Shown here: positions 34,451-43,261 of the stretch, piece by piece
How the letters are laid out: each line of letters begins with the position of its first letter
Numbering within the stretch: position 1 is the stretch's first letter
From: Anaerolinea thermophila
GTDB lineage: Bacteria > Chloroflexota > Anaerolineae > Anaerolineales > Anaerolineaceae
Assembly: GCF_020723905.1 (NCBI RefSeq)
Contig: NZ_DYHZ01000002.1
Span: 186,001 to 250,000, forward strand
DNA: 64,000 bases
Direction: 5' to 3'
Position numbers and translations under genes: made by a program
The notes under the pieces: generated by a model
What the model was told of the DNA's origin: nothing
Databases searched by the model: none
Seen by the model: only the letters and a program-made list of their open reading frames with translations

Positions 34451-34485
34451 CTCCGGAGAGGCTCAGGTGCCTCTCCGGAGTTTTT
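34451..34485 (+). terminator. Rho-independent terminator after the DUF2807 gene
   Basis: Twelve-bp stem CTCCGGAGAGGC/GCCTCTCCGGAG, 6-nt loop, then TTTTT. It separates this gene from the downstream tRNA gene. Confidence 0.9.
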
Positions 34486-34514
34486 ATGTCCGGTTTTCTT
34501 TCCTTCTGTAAATC

Positions 34515-34543
34515 TTGCCAATTTAAGGGCGTGCGAGTATGCT
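34515..34543 (+). promoter_or_regulatory. Promoter of the selenocysteine tRNA gene
   Basis: TTGCCA, 17-nt spacer, TATGCT, 7 nt before the first tRNA base. The -10 box and spacing match those of the SRP RNA promoter at 38025-38053. Confidence 0.75.
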
Positions 34544-34550
34544 TAACGGT

Positions 34551-34644
34551 GGGGATGGCTGAGTCCCGGTGGGCTTCACGGTCTTCAAAACCGCTGACGG
34601 GTCGCGTGGCGAGCCGTGGTGGGTTCGACTCCCATCCATCCCCG
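34551..34644 (+). tRNA. selC: tRNA-Sec (anticodon UCA)
   Basis: A 94-nt tRNA with the features that set tRNA-Sec apart. The acceptor stem has 8 bp (GGGGATGG with CCATCCCC), and the T stem-loop is GTGGG-TTCGACT-CCCAT. An extended variable arm runs from about 34594 to 34618. The anticodon loop CTTCAAA carries TCA at 34585-34587. The discriminator is G. The 3' CCA is not encoded (CCTT follows), so CCA must be added by the nucleotidyltransferase. Transcription probably ends in the CCTTTTCTTTT that follows. Its presence means the organism is predicted to read UGA as selenocysteine; selA, selB and selD are not in this window, and no selenoprotein was recognised here. Confidence 0.95.
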
Positions 34645-34653
34645 CCTTTTCTT

Positions 34654-36630
34654 TTAAGGGTTGGAGAAGATCAGCCACGTTCTGCGGTCGAGCAATCCCT
34701 CAGGGCTTTCCCCTCCCAGTAGGAGATACGCCCAGCCTTCCGAATAGGTCAGGGTGAAATCTGCCGAGGGCACATCCATGGCGGTGGCGGCGCTCCAGGC
34801 ATCGCTGGCGGCAAAGTACACCTCCAGCGTGGTGGCAAACCCCTGTTGTTGATATCCGCCCAGCACGGCAATGCGCCCATCGGGTAGAAAGGTTGCCTGC
34901 GGCTGGATGCGCCCTTCGTTCATCGGCGCCAGACTCTCCCAGCGGTTTTCCTGCCAGCGGTAAATCTCTACCGCGTTGAGGGATTGTCCACTGGTGCTTT
35001 CGCCGCCAAACAGGATGACATCGCCTTCTGGCAGGCTCAGAGCCGTATGGCGCCAGCGCGGCGTTTTCAGAGGGGCGGTAGACGTCCAGGTACGCGTGTT
35101 CAGGTCGTAGATCAGTGCGCCGCCTGCCGCTTCGCCTTCACCGCCAGCCACCAGCACCCGTCCATCGGGTAATCGAGTGGCACTGGCATGGCAGAGGGGA
35201 TACGGCGGAGCGCCGGCGTCCTGCCAGGTCATCGAGACCGGGTCGAACAGTTCGGCAACGGCTTGCTGTCCGCATCCACCGGCAAGAAGCACCCATCCGT
35301 TATCCATACGCACGGCAACGTGTCCCACGCCATGCCCATACAGGGGCAGCAGGGTGCTCCAAGACTCGCTTGCCGGGTCGAACAGGTCGGCAGTTTTGAC
35401 CACGCCTGTATCATTTTCTCCGCCAACCGCCAGCACCCGTCCATCTTCCAGCAGGGTAGCGCTGTGGTGAGTGCGGGCGGCAACCAGGGCATTGATTTCT
35501 CGCGCATCCGATCGGTCACTGTCCAGCAGAAAAGTTTTCATGGTCACCCCGCTCAGGGTTTTCCCGCCGGCAATCAGCAGGCGCCCATCTTGCAGGCGGG
35601 TGGCGGTATGTCCTGCCAGGGGCAATGGCAGAGAAAATGCCTGCGGGCTGAAGTACACCGGGAAGGAACTGCCAGCCTGTCCGGTGGGGAGCGGCGGTGC
35701 AGGGGTCAGCGTGGGGGTGGCGGTGAACTGCAGGATGACAGTGGGTGTGCTGGTAGGAGGCGGTGCAGTATTCACATAAGCCGGGAGGGCAGTAGGCTGA
35801 ACCGCCGTGGCTCTGCCGCTGGAAATGGGGATGAGACTCTGGCGCAGTTGCGAGGGCAAATCGGTCACCACGACGACCGTGATGATTGCCATGACGAAAA
35901 GGACGAATAGTGCCACCTGCAGAAACATAGTCAGCCAGTTGGTTTTTGGGCTTTCTTCCTCCCCCTTCGAAGAACGAGGTGGGGGAGGCGCTTCTCTTCT
36001 GCCAAACAATCCGCGGCGCTCGGGCTTGCGGAAGGCGCTCACCACGCTGTCGGCAGGGGCTGGTGCAGTTTCGGAAGGAATTTCCGCCTGTGCAGGACTT
36101 TCTTCCACCGCCGGGACGGGAATGAAAGGCGGCACCGCAGGCTTTTCTTCTTTGGGAGCAGGCTTAAGCCGGGGGGCGCTTTCACGGCTCTCTTCGATGA
36201 GCGAATTGATGAATTCCTGATCAATGTCGCCCGCTGGAGGCGCTGTAAAGGGAGCGACCGGGCGTGCTTCCGGTTGTGTTGATGTGGGGGGCAGGGAAAT
36301 GCCTTCCTGCGCTTCTGGAGGAATAACGGGCGTTTCTGCTTTGGGCGCGGCGGCGGGCGGTTGAGCCGGAGATGTGGACGGTCGGGCAGAGGAGGATTTT
36401 TCCCGCAGGACCTGCAGGGCTTTACGGGCTTTTTCACTGTCAGGATTGTACTTCAGGCATACTTCCAGCGCCTGAATGCGCTGAATATCATCGCTGAGGC
36501 ATTCGGTCAGCCACAGCCATGCGGCTTCGCTGGTTGGCTCTTTCTGCAAAATTTGCATCAACAAGGCGCGGGCTTGTTGCTTTTGCCCGGCTTTGATGAG
36601 GTTAATGGCATCCTGTAAAAGCGGAGGCAT
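34654..36630 (-). CDS. TPR-TM-Kelch repeat membrane protein
   Basis: A 658-aa protein. N-terminal TPR-like helices (about 5-80: INLIKAGQKQQARALLMQIL) are followed by a long Pro/Ala/Glu-rich disordered cytoplasmic stretch (80-230). A single TM helix (about 236-258, FLQVALFVLFVMAIITVVVV) leads to a Pro/Thr linker and a C-terminal Kelch beta-propeller (about 340-650). The propeller has at least five HTATRLQDGRLLIAGG-like blades (also HSATLLEDGRVLAVGG, ASATRLPDGRVLVAGG). Probably type II membrane topology with an external propeller. TATAAT at 36668-36673 gives a leader of about 37 nt with weak AAAGG. It stops 9 nt from the tRNA-Sec gene, in the opposite direction. Function unknown. Confidence 0.82.
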   Translation of the reverse strand: MPPLLQDAINLIKAGQKQQARALLMQILQKEPTSEAAWLWLTECLSDDIQRIQALEVCLKYNPDSEKARKALQVLREKSSSARPSTSPAQPPAAAPKAETPVIPPEAQEGISLPPTSTQPEARPVAPFTAPPAGDIDQEFINSLIEESRESAPRLKPAPKEEKPAVPPFIPVPAVEESPAQAEIPSETAPAPADSVVSAFRKPERRGLFGRREAPPPPRSSKGEEESPKTNWLTMFLQVALFVLFVMAIITVVVVTDLPSQLRQSLIPISSGRATAVQPTALPAYVNTAPPPTSTPTVILQFTATPTLTPAPPLPTGQAGSSFPVYFSPQAFSLPLPLAGHTATRLQDGRLLIAGGKTLSGVTMKTFLLDSDRSDAREINALVAARTHHSATLLEDGRVLAVGGENDTGVVKTADLFDPASESWSTLLPLYGHGVGHVAVRMDNGWVLLAGGCGQQAVAELFDPVSMTWQDAGAPPYPLCHASATRLPDGRVLVAGGEGEAAGGALIYDLNTRTWTSTAPLKTPRWRHTALSLPEGDVILFGGESTSGQSLNAVEIYRWQENRWESLAPMNEGRIQPQATFLPDGRIAVLGGYQQQGFATTLEVYFAASDAWSAATAMDVPSADFTLTYSEGWAYLLLGGESPEGLLDRRTWLIFSNP

Positions 36631-36704
36631 AGTGATTTTGCCTTTCTGAGTAGACCAATTTCCATTACATTATATCCCGAGCGGAATTCGAATTCGCATT
36701 CCAG

Positions 36705-36710
36705 TATAAT
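36705..36710 (+). promoter_or_regulatory. -10 box of leaderless M50 protease gene
   Basis: TATAAT 7 nt before the ATG at 36718, without a Shine-Dalgarno. Back-to-back with the minus-strand TATAAT at 36668-36673. Confidence 0.6.
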
Positions 36711-36717
36711 TGAAACC

Positions 36718-37959
36718 ATGGATAATGGTTTGATTGAGGAACTGGATGTCCTGATTGCTCGCGTGATGCGCGTGGAAGATAAAACTCTTGGCACAACCCA
36801 GGAAGGTTTCGTGGTGCGCTACCGCGGCAGGTTGCTCGGCGATGATACCGCCCGCCTGTATGATCAGTTGGAAGCAGCACTGTTCCCATACCGGCTCACG
36901 CCGGTTTTCCGCATGGAAGATGGACATCATGCGGTGTATTTCATCCCCGCCCAGCCTGAGCCCAAACCCTCCAGCGGACGGCTGAACCTGATCCTGTTCA
37001 TCCTTACGCTGATCAGCGTGATTTACACTGGCGGCGCTATGGGATTAACGCAGGAACCGCCGCCCGGTTTCCTGCCAGGGTTGCTGGCATACCTCTCGGC
37101 AGGGTTGCCGTTTGCCATTGCCATCCTCTCCATTATGGGAGCCCACGAGTTCGGGCATTATCTGATAGGGCGGTATCACAATGTGAATGTCAGCCTGCCC
37201 TATTTCATCCCGTTTCCCAATGTGTTCGGCACTCTGGGTGCGGTGATTAACATGAAAGGGCGCGTTAAGAATCGGCGCGTTCTGCTGGATATTGGCATTG
37301 CCGGACCGCTTTCCGGGCTGGTGGTCTCGTTGCTGGTGCTGGGCATCGGGCTTTCGCTCTCCCATTTGAGTACTCTCCCCCCGCCTCCGCCGGAACTGCC
37401 CTCCAGCGGTGGGTTCTTCCAGCAGTTTCTGGACCGCCTGACTGCTCCGGTCACTCTGACGCTGGAAGGCAATTCCATCCTCTATTTGCTGATGAAATAC
37501 CTGCGCTTTGGCATGCTTTTGCCTGCGCCGGCAGATTATGGCAGTGTGCCGCCCGTACTGTACTGGATTCGTTATTTCTTTACCGCCAGCCCGCCCCCTT
37601 ACGGCGGCGTGGATGTCAGTTTGCATCCGGTGGCATGGGCAGGCTGGGGCGGTTTGCTCATCACCGCTTTGAACCTCATTCCGGCAGGCACGCTGGACGG
37701 CGGTCACCTGATCAACGTGCTGATCGGGCGCAAACGCGCCATGCGTCTTTTGCCCTGGATTCAGGGCATCTTGCTCGCCATGTCCCTTCTTTCCATCAAC
37801 TGGCTCATCTGGCTGTTACTCATCTCGTGGCTGGGTAAAGCCTACGCCGAGCCGCTGGATGAAATTACCCCCTTAGACCCGCCGCGCAAGGCGCTGGCAA
37901 TTCTGGGAATCATCATTTTCTTCCTGGTCTTCACCCCCATTCCCATCAGCGGGATGTGA
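36718..37959 (+). CDS. Site-2-protease-like M50 intramembrane metalloprotease
   Basis: A 413-aa polytopic protein. An N-terminal soluble region of about 85 residues precedes TM helices. The zinc motif HEFGH (His143, His147) lies in TM3 (AIAILSIMGAHEFGHYLIGR), and the third-ligand motif is PAGTLDGGH (Asp327) in a later helix. This matches the EGY1/S2P-like group found in cyanobacteria, plants and Chloroflexota, and the N-terminal extension is also typical there. Likely role: regulated intramembrane proteolysis of an unknown membrane substrate. Leaderless start. It is followed by the SRP RNA gene. Confidence 0.92.
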   Translation: MDNGLIEELDVLIARVMRVEDKTLGTTQEGFVVRYRGRLLGDDTARLYDQLEAALFPYRLTPVFRMEDGHHAVYFIPAQPEPKPSSGRLNLILFILTLISVIYTGGAMGLTQEPPPGFLPGLLAYLSAGLPFAIAILSIMGAHEFGHYLIGRYHNVNVSLPYFIPFPNVFGTLGAVINMKGRVKNRRVLLDIGIAGPLSGLVVSLLVLGIGLSLSHLSTLPPPPPELPSSGGFFQQFLDRLTAPVTLTLEGNSILYLLMKYLRFGMLLPAPADYGSVPPVLYWIRYFFTASPPPYGGVDVSLHPVAWAGWGGLLITALNLIPAGTLDGGHLINVLIGRKRAMRLLPWIQGILLAMSLLSINWLIWLLLISWLGKAYAEPLDEITPLDPPRKALAILGIIIFFLVFTPIPISGM

Positions 37960-38024
37960 GGCGGCACTTCCGCATATGAAACCCTTTGTAAGCCGCATCC
38001 CGTCCCCGGCTTCGGTTAATCAAC

Positions 38025-38053
38025 TTGACACCAGCCCGTTCCTGCGGTATGCT
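38025..38053 (+). promoter_or_regulatory. Strong promoter of the SRP RNA gene
   Basis: Consensus TTGACA, 17-nt spacer, TATGCT; predicted start at about 38060, directly at the SRP RNA 5' end. Confidence 0.8.
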
Positions 38054-38060
38054 TACGAGG

Positions 38061-38165
38061 CGTCCGGGCGGGACCGGCGCGGCAGAAACCTTCGAACCCC
38101 GCCAGGTCCGAGAGGAAGCAACGGTAAGGAGGTCCCTCTGGGTGCCGCCGGCAAACCTGCCCGGC
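38061..38165 (+). ncRNA. ffs: Small bacterial signal recognition particle RNA (4.5S-type)
   Basis: A hairpin RNA of about 100 nt. The terminal helix CCGGGCGGG (38064-38072) pairs with CCTGCCCGG (38156-38164). The apical domain carries the conserved Ffh-binding motif: GAACCCCGCCAGGTCCGAGA followed by GGAAGCAACGGTAAGGAGG. A GC-rich end followed by GCGCTTTTTG acts as terminator. With Ffh it targets membrane proteins co-translationally. There is no Alu domain, so it is the short bacterial type. Confidence 0.95.
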
Positions 38166-38203
38166 GCTTTTTGTACCCTTAACCTGCGGAGTGAAACGGG
38201 AGC

Positions 38204-39091
38204 ATGAAATCCTTTCCAGTGTGTGATTACGAAGGTTCCGACTACCAGACTTCTTTCTGGGAGCGTGGGGAACGTCGTTACGAGGACGCCGTGGAAGCGG
38301 TTGCCCTGCGGCGACTTCTTCCCGCTGGCGGCAGGCGTCTGCTGGAACTGGGCGCAGGAGCCGGTCGCAACACCCCCCGGTATCAGGGCTTTGCAGAAAT
38401 CACCCTGGTGGATTACTCGTACACACAACTGGAGCAAGCCCGCCAGCGGCTGGGCGATTCTCCACGCTACCGTTACGTTGCCGCCGATATTTACTACCTG
38501 CCCTTCAGTTCGGGGGTTTTCGATGCTGCTACCATGATTCGCACCCTGCATCACATGGTAGAGCCGCGCCTTGCCCTGGAGCAGGTACGCCGCACTCTGC
38601 AATCGGATGCGGTGTTTATTCTGGAATACGCCAACAAGCACAATCTCAAAGCCATTTTGCGCTACCTTCTACGTCGGCAGACGTGGAATCCCTTCTCACT
38701 GGAGCCGGTGGAGTTTGCGCCGCTCAATTTTGATTTTCACCCCGCTTCGGTGCGCGAATGGCTCAAAGCCAGCGGGTTTGTCGTCGAACGGCAATTGACC
38801 GTTTCTCACTTCCGGATGGGTTTGTTTAAGCGTCTTCTGCCCCTCAATCTGCTGGTTGCCATGGATTCGCTGGCGCAGTGGACGGGCAACCTCTGGCAGT
38901 TATCGCCCAGCGTGTTTGCCCGCTGTCGGGCGGTGGGTGCATCCAGACAGGGAGAGGGCTTCTTCCGCTGTCCGGCATGCGGGCAGGAAGGGCTGGAAGA
39001 TACCCCGCCGGAAATTCAATGTCCCTCATGCGGTCAGCGCTACCCGGTGCGGGAGGGGATTTACGATTTTCGTCTGGACAAACGGACTTAA
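38204..39091 (+). CDS. Class I SAM-dependent methyltransferase with C-terminal Trm112-like zinc ribbon
   Basis: A 295-aa cytosolic protein. Rossmann methyltransferase core (about 35-150): LLELGAGAGRNTPRYQGFA (SAM loop), ITLVDYSYTQLEQAR, and FDAATMIRTLHHMVEPRLAL. The C-terminal 50 residues form a zinc ribbon with CPAC and CPSC pairs and YPVREGIYDFRLD, resembling UPF0434/Trm112-like ribbons. Substrate unknown; ubiquinone/menaquinone-type or small-molecule methylation is as possible as tRNA or protein modification. Only CGGGAG precedes the ATG. It lies 38 nt after the SRP RNA and could be partly transcribed by read-through. Confidence 0.82.
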   Translation: MKSFPVCDYEGSDYQTSFWERGERRYEDAVEAVALRRLLPAGGRRLLELGAGAGRNTPRYQGFAEITLVDYSYTQLEQARQRLGDSPRYRYVAADIYYLPFSSGVFDAATMIRTLHHMVEPRLALEQVRRTLQSDAVFILEYANKHNLKAILRYLLRRQTWNPFSLEPVEFAPLNFDFHPASVREWLKASGFVVERQLTVSHFRMGLFKRLLPLNLLVAMDSLAQWTGNLWQLSPSVFARCRAVGASRQGEGFFRCPACGQEGLEDTPPEIQCPSCGQRYPVREGIYDFRLDKRT

Positions 39092-39093
39092 AA

Positions 39094-39339
39094 TCAGCGC
39101 GGGGTAAGTCCCAGCCAGCGGCGCAGGTTCTCCCACCAGTTCGCAGTGGGCGCGCCAATTACCGCGGCTTCAGCGGTCACCGGAGCGGGTGTGATTTGCG
39201 GCTGAAGCATCGTCTGGGTATTGGGGTTTGTAAGCGAACGAAACTGCACATCCCCGCCTTCGCTGGCGACCGCAATAATGGCACCTACAAGGAAGAAGAT
39301 CAGCAAAAGAGCAAGCAGTGCAGGAAGACGTAAATTCAT
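39094..39339 (-). CDS. Small membrane-anchored protein of unknown function
   Basis: An 81-aa protein: an N-terminal hydrophobic helix (LPALLALLLIFFLVGAIIAV), then a polar Pro/Thr/Ala-rich stretch, and a C-terminal amphipathic tail WWENLRRWLGLTPR. GGGGGAACACCGG gives a good ribosome binding site. It converges with the methyltransferase gene 2 nt away. No family recognised. The aromatic/basic tail could contact membrane lipids. Confidence 0.65.
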   Translation of the reverse strand: MNLRLPALLALLLIFFLVGAIIAVASEGGDVQFRSLTNPNTQTMLQPQITPAPVTAEAAVIGAPTANWWENLRRWLGLTPR

Positions 39340-39404
39340 CCGGTGTTCCCCCTACGAATATAAAAATCAGTGCCTTTAACAGATTACCACAATTTTACCT
39401 GAAA

Positions 39405-40427
39405 TTACGCAGAAAGCATCTCAGAATCATTGTGATTTTCTTCCTGCTTCAGGGGTGGGTAAATTTCTCCGGTATCCAGGCGCGGCAGGTTGATTTGTTC
39501 CTGCAGGGCTTCCCATTCCCTCCGATCTTTCCACAGTTGCCAGTCGCTGACAAACTCGTGATACAGGCGTTCCCGTTCCTCACGGCAGGTTTGCTCAAAC
39601 CATTGTACCCCTGCCACCAGTCGGCGGAATGGACGGGTGTATCCGTAAAACGCTTCGACGCGCTGGCGCTCTTCCTCCAGAAAAGCCGGTAAGAAGGTCA
39701 ACCAGACATCATCATCGTGGATCTGCCCCAGACGCTCCTGAATGTTGCGCAGCAGGCTCAACCAGTGAGACAGTTCGTCGGGGTACAGCGGTGCAAAGGT
39801 CTCTACGGTATAGCGCAGCCATTTCGTGGCAATGCGCATTTCGTGCAGTTCCGCCACCCGTTCGGGGACAGGTACGATGGCATCGTAGGACAGAAATGTC
39901 TCCAACCGGCGGGTGATTTCAGCATGTGCCAGTGCATACAGTTCGGCATCCGGAGGCGTGCCTTCTTCGCAGGCATTCAGCCGTTCTTCAAGAAAGGTTT
40001 TGATCTCGTCCAGGGTGCCCTGTTCTGCCAGTTTCTCCAGCGCGGCAGTGACGGCAGGCTGATGGCTCATCCGTGCCTGCCGCAGGCGCAACAGCAGGCG
40101 CTGAAGCCCCGGACGCAGGCGGGCATCTTCTACCCCATCCAGAAAGGCCTGCACACGGGCAATTTGCACATCTGCATCGCGGGCGGCGCCTAAAGCGCGG
40201 GTTACACGGCGGATAGCTTTCATCCAGCCGTCCAGTTTTTTGGGGGGAAAGCACCGCTCAAACAGCGGAAGCGTGGCGCGCAAACGCCGTGATGCCACCC
40301 GCATCCGGTGAATATGTTCGATATCTTCTGCGCCGGTATGTACCCCCTGCCATTCTTTTTCAAAGGCTTTGAGATGTTTTAAGATCACCCGCGCTCCGTA
40401 GGCGCACACACAGGCAGATGTTTTCAT
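39405..40427 (-). CDS. CHAD-domain protein
   Basis: A 340-aa all-helical protein with two CHAD halves: HIHRMRVASRRLRATLPLFE at about 40-60 and VAELHEMRIATKWLRYTVET at about 190-210, plus conserved LGAARDADVQ and LGQIHDDDVWLTFL. CHAD domains bind inorganic polyphosphate through the paired His/Arg-rich helices. The next genes upstream are phoU and the pst phosphate transporter on the same strand, which fits a role in polyphosphate handling. It has its own TATAAT (40447-40452) and GGAGG before the ATG at 40427. An in-frame ATG two codons earlier is an alternative start. Confidence 0.9.
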   Translation of the reverse strand: MKTSACVCAYGARVILKHLKAFEKEWQGVHTGAEDIEHIHRMRVASRRLRATLPLFERCFPPKKLDGWMKAIRRVTRALGAARDADVQIARVQAFLDGVEDARLRPGLQRLLLRLRQARMSHQPAVTAALEKLAEQGTLDEIKTFLEERLNACEEGTPPDAELYALAHAEITRRLETFLSYDAIVPVPERVAELHEMRIATKWLRYTVETFAPLYPDELSHWLSLLRNIQERLGQIHDDDVWLTFLPAFLEEERQRVEAFYGYTRPFRRLVAGVQWFEQTCREERERLYHEFVSDWQLWKDRREWEALQEQINLPRLDTGEIYPPLKQEENHNDSEMLSA

Positions 40428-40469
40428 GACCATCCTCCACTTTTTCATTATACAAGACTCGTAAACAAA

Positions 40470-40503
40470 AAATGAGAGCGCCCGGCAGTATTGAAGCGCT
40501 CTC
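40470..40503 (-). terminator. Terminator of the pst-phoU operon
   Basis: Minus-strand stem GAGAGCGC/GCGCTCTC (8 bp, 14-nt loop), followed by ATTTTTTG. It separates phoU from the CHAD gene. Confidence 0.85.
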
Positions 40504-40529
40504 ATCCCTTTTGACGGGTTTCCCCCGGC

Positions 40530-41207
40530 TTATTCTGTCTCTTCGTAGTCGTCCAGATCCATCTCCAGCAGTTCTCCAGTGGCGATGAATACCGTTCGTT
40601 CGCAAATGTTGGTCACACGGTCGGCGGCGCGTTCCAGGTTGTGGGCAACCCACAGGAGCAAATTGCTGTGATCAATCCATTCGGGGTGTTGAATCATGGA
40701 GGTGATCAGCCCGTGGTATACGGAGTTGTACAGCGCATCCACCTGCTCATCCTCATCGGGAATGCGGTGTGCCAGAGACGCATCCTCCTTCACGAATGCC
40801 GACAGGGAGCGGTGAAGCATGGACACGGTAATCTCCGCCATGCGTTCAAAATCGCGGCTGGGGATGGGAATCTCTACCCCTTCCAGACGCTGGCATACGC
40901 GGGCAATTCCCTTGGCGTAGTCGCCTATGCGCTCCAGTTCAATGATGACTTCCAGCACTGCCGCCAGAAAACGCAGGTCGTGTGCCATGGGCTGTTGGGT
41001 TGCCACCACGGCTATGATGCCGTTTTCAATGGCGTAGCGTTTCTCGTTGACGGCTTGATCGCCGCGGATGACTTGTTGAGCGGCGGTCACGTCCCGGCGT
41101 TTCAGCGCATCCACCGATTTCACCAGCGCCTGTTCAACCATACTTCCTAAAGTCAGGACTTCGTCCTGAATCTGATGCAATTGACGATCTAAAGTGGCTC
41201 GTGGCAT
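40530..41207 (-). CDS. phoU: Phosphate transport regulator PhoU
   Basis: A 225-aa helical cytosolic protein with two PhoU repeats: LDRQLHQIQDEVLTLGSMVE ... LRFLAAVLEVIIELERIGDY in the first, and IPSRDFERMAEITVSMLHRS ... LLLWVAHNLERAADRVTNIC in the second, with the metal-binding E(R)xxDY and ERxxDR patterns. PhoU restrains Pst transport and the PhoR/PhoB kinase when phosphate is ample; no phoR or phoB is in this window. Start taken as the ATG at 41207. The frame continues to a TTG nine codons upstream that has no better signal. Last gene of the pst operon. Confidence 0.95.
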   Translation of the reverse strand: MPRATLDRQLHQIQDEVLTLGSMVEQALVKSVDALKRRDVTAAQQVIRGDQAVNEKRYAIENGIIAVVATQQPMAHDLRFLAAVLEVIIELERIGDYAKGIARVCQRLEGVEIPIPSRDFERMAEITVSMLHRSLSAFVKEDASLAHRIPDEDEQVDALYNSVYHGLITSMIQHPEWIDHSNLLLWVAHNLERAADRVTNICERTVFIATGELLEMDLDDYEETE

Positions 41208-41249
41208 GGGTCTGGTTATACCCCTTTCTTTCAAAATTTGAACAGGCTC

Positions 41250-42035
41250 TTACCCGAAACGCCCGGTGATGTAATCTTCGGTGCGCTTGTCTCGCGGGTT
41301 GGTAAAAATCTGACTGGTTTCCCCATATTCTACCATGACCCCGGCGCGGTCTTCATCCATGGTGAAGAATGCGGTGTAATCCGATGCGCGCGCTGCCTGC
41401 TGCATGTTGTGAGTGACGATGATGATGGTGTAGTTTTCCGAGAGTTCGCGCATCAGGTCTTCAATTTTGAGGGTTGCAATCGGATCGAGCGCCGAGCAGG
41501 GTTCATCCATGAGGATGATTTCCGGCTTCACTGCCAGCGCGCGGGCAATGCACAGACGTTGTTGCTGACCGCCCGAGAGGGAAAGCCCGCTCTTCTTCAG
41601 GTTGTCCTTTACCTCATCCCACAGTGCCGCAGCGCGCAGGGCTCCTTCCACCAGTTCGTCCATGTTTCCTTTGTAACCATTGATGCGTGCCCCCCATGCC
41701 ACATTTTCGTAAATGCTCTTGGGGAAGGGGTTGGGTTTCTGGAACACCATCCCAATGTACTGGCGCACCTGCACCGGGTCTACATCGGGAGCATACAGAT
41801 TCTTCCCATGGAAGAGGATTTCCCCTTCCATGTGAAAGCCTGGCACAAAGTCGTTCATGCGATTGAACGAACGCAGGACGGTGCTTTTGCCGCACCCGGA
41901 AGGTCCAATGATGGCGGTGATTTTACGCGGCACAATTTGCAGATTGACATCCTTGACCGCGCGAAAGTTGCCGTAAAACAGGTTCAGGTTACGGGTTTCA
42001 ATGGCAAAGTGATTTGAAAGGTTTTGTTCGCTCAT
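41250..42035 (-). CDS. pstB: Phosphate ABC transporter ATP-binding protein
   Basis: A 261-aa ATPase with Walker [10 protein letters not shown] (residues 44-52), PstB-typical [39 protein letters not shown], signature [20 protein letters not shown], Walker [13 protein letters not shown] and switch His in [14 protein letters not shown]. It drives high-affinity phosphate import. The start codon overlaps the pstA stop by 4 nt. Confidence 0.97.
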   Translation of the reverse strand: MSEQNLSNHFAIETRNLNLFYGNFRAVKDVNLQIVPRKITAIIGPSGCGKSTVLRSFNRMNDFVPGFHMEGEILFHGKNLYAPDVDPVQVRQYIGMVFQKPNPFPKSIYENVAWGARINGYKGNMDELVEGALRAAALWDEVKDNLKKSGLSLSGGQQQRLCIARALAVKPEIILMDEPCSALDPIATLKIEDLMRELSENYTIIIVTHNMQQAARASDYTAFFTMDEDRAGVMVEYGETSQIFTNPRDKRTEDYITGRFG

Positions 42036-43261
42036 ATTCGCTTACTCAATCGGTTTCGCAGCACGATGGCTGTTGCATTCAATGATAACAGAACTGCCAG
42101 CAAAACGAGAATAGCCGCGGCGGCAATATTTCGAAATTCCGGCTGAGGACGTACCGTCCAGTTGTAAATCTGGAAGGGCAACGTGGTAAAGAAGGAAAAG
42201 ACGCTTTGCGGGTCTTTGTTGATCAGACTGGAAGCCCCCACCAGGATTAAGGGCGCCGTTTCGCCCAGCGCTCGCGAAACCGTAAGGATGGTTCCGGTAA
42301 GGATACCCGGGAGGGCATAGGGCAGAACGTGATGCCAGATGGTCTGCCAGCGGGTGGCTCCCATGGCATAACTGGCTTCACGCAGAGAACGCGGCACTGC
42401 CCGCAGGGCTTCCTGGGAACTGATGATAAGGATGGGCAACACCAGCAGTGCCATGGTCAGCCCGCCCGAAAGAATGGTGCGCCCGCTTCCAGCATCTACA
42501 CCGAATACTGCCCCGGAGGTGATAAGCGCCAGCGTGCGCACAAATACGGCTAAGCCGAGGATGCCGTAAATAATGGAGGGAACACCTGCCAGGTTCTCGA
42601 TGTTGGTCTGTAAAATCCGGTTGATACGACTGCGATGGTCGGCATACTCTTCCAGATAAATTGCCGCTCCCACCCCAATGGGAAACGCCACCAGGATGGT
42701 GATGAAGATAATCCACAGCGAACCTTTCACCGCCTGACGTACGCCTGCCAGATCGGGCTTGGTGGACATGGAACGCTGAAGGAAATCCCAGGTCAGCCAG
42801 GCTTTGAAGTAAATTTGCGCATCGGGATATTCACTGCGGATTTCGGCTTCGATTTCCGCGCGGCGGGTGAGCGACTGGAACAGCGGATAAGAAGCCCGGG
42901 TGGTGGGTTTGACGATTTCTGTCGTCACCAGCGCTGTCAGATCTGCCTGATTCATCTCATCCAGTGGTGCCTGATCGCGCTCAATGGTGCGCAGGCGCGC
43001 CGGGCGCAGGTTTTCGCGCAAAATCTGGCGCAGTTCTTCCTCGGACAGTTCTTCCAGCGGACGGTCGGCAAGGGTAGCCGGGTCCACTTTGTTGGTCACC
43101 GCAACCAGAGTGAAGGTTTTGTCTACCACCGTGACGATGAGAATTCCCAGCACAATGAGACCAATCACTGTGGAGAACAGGAACAACCCCTGAAAGAATT
43201 TTCCCCACTGATGTCGAACCGAAAGATTGCCGGTTTCGGAGAGAACCACACTGCGATTCAT
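42032..43261 (-). CDS. pstA: Phosphate ABC transporter permease PstA with large extracytoplasmic insertion
   Basis: A 409-aa permease, about 110-120 residues longer than the common PstA. TM1 is at about 22-46 ([20 protein letters not shown]). A charged insertion of about 130 residues follows, 50-178 ([20 protein letters not shown] ... [19 protein letters not shown]), then the permease core with [20 protein letters not shown], the EAA-like loop [20 protein letters not shown] and [19 protein letters not shown]. It overlaps pstC upstream and pstB downstream by 4 nt each. The long loop is predicted outside the cell and could contact PstS. Confidence 0.95.
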   Translation of the reverse strand: MNRSVVLSETGNLSVRHQWGKFFQGLFLFSTVIGLIVLGILIVTVVDKTFTLVAVTNKVDPATLADRPLEELSEEELRQILRENLRPARLRTIERDQAPLDEMNQADLTALVTTEIVKPTTRASYPLFQSLTRRAEIEAEIRSEYPDAQIYFKAWLTWDFLQRSMSTKPDLAGVRQAVKGSLWIIFITILVAFPIGVGAAIYLEEYADHRSRINRILQTNIENLAGVPSIIYGILGLAVFVRTLALITSGAVFGVDAGSGRTILSGGLTMALLVLPILIISSQEALRAVPRSLREASYAMGATRWQTIWHHVLPYALPGILTGTILTVSRALGETAPLILVGASSLINKDPQSVFSFFTTLPFQIYNWTVRPQPEFRNIAAAAILVLLAVLLSLNATAIVLRNRLSKRI

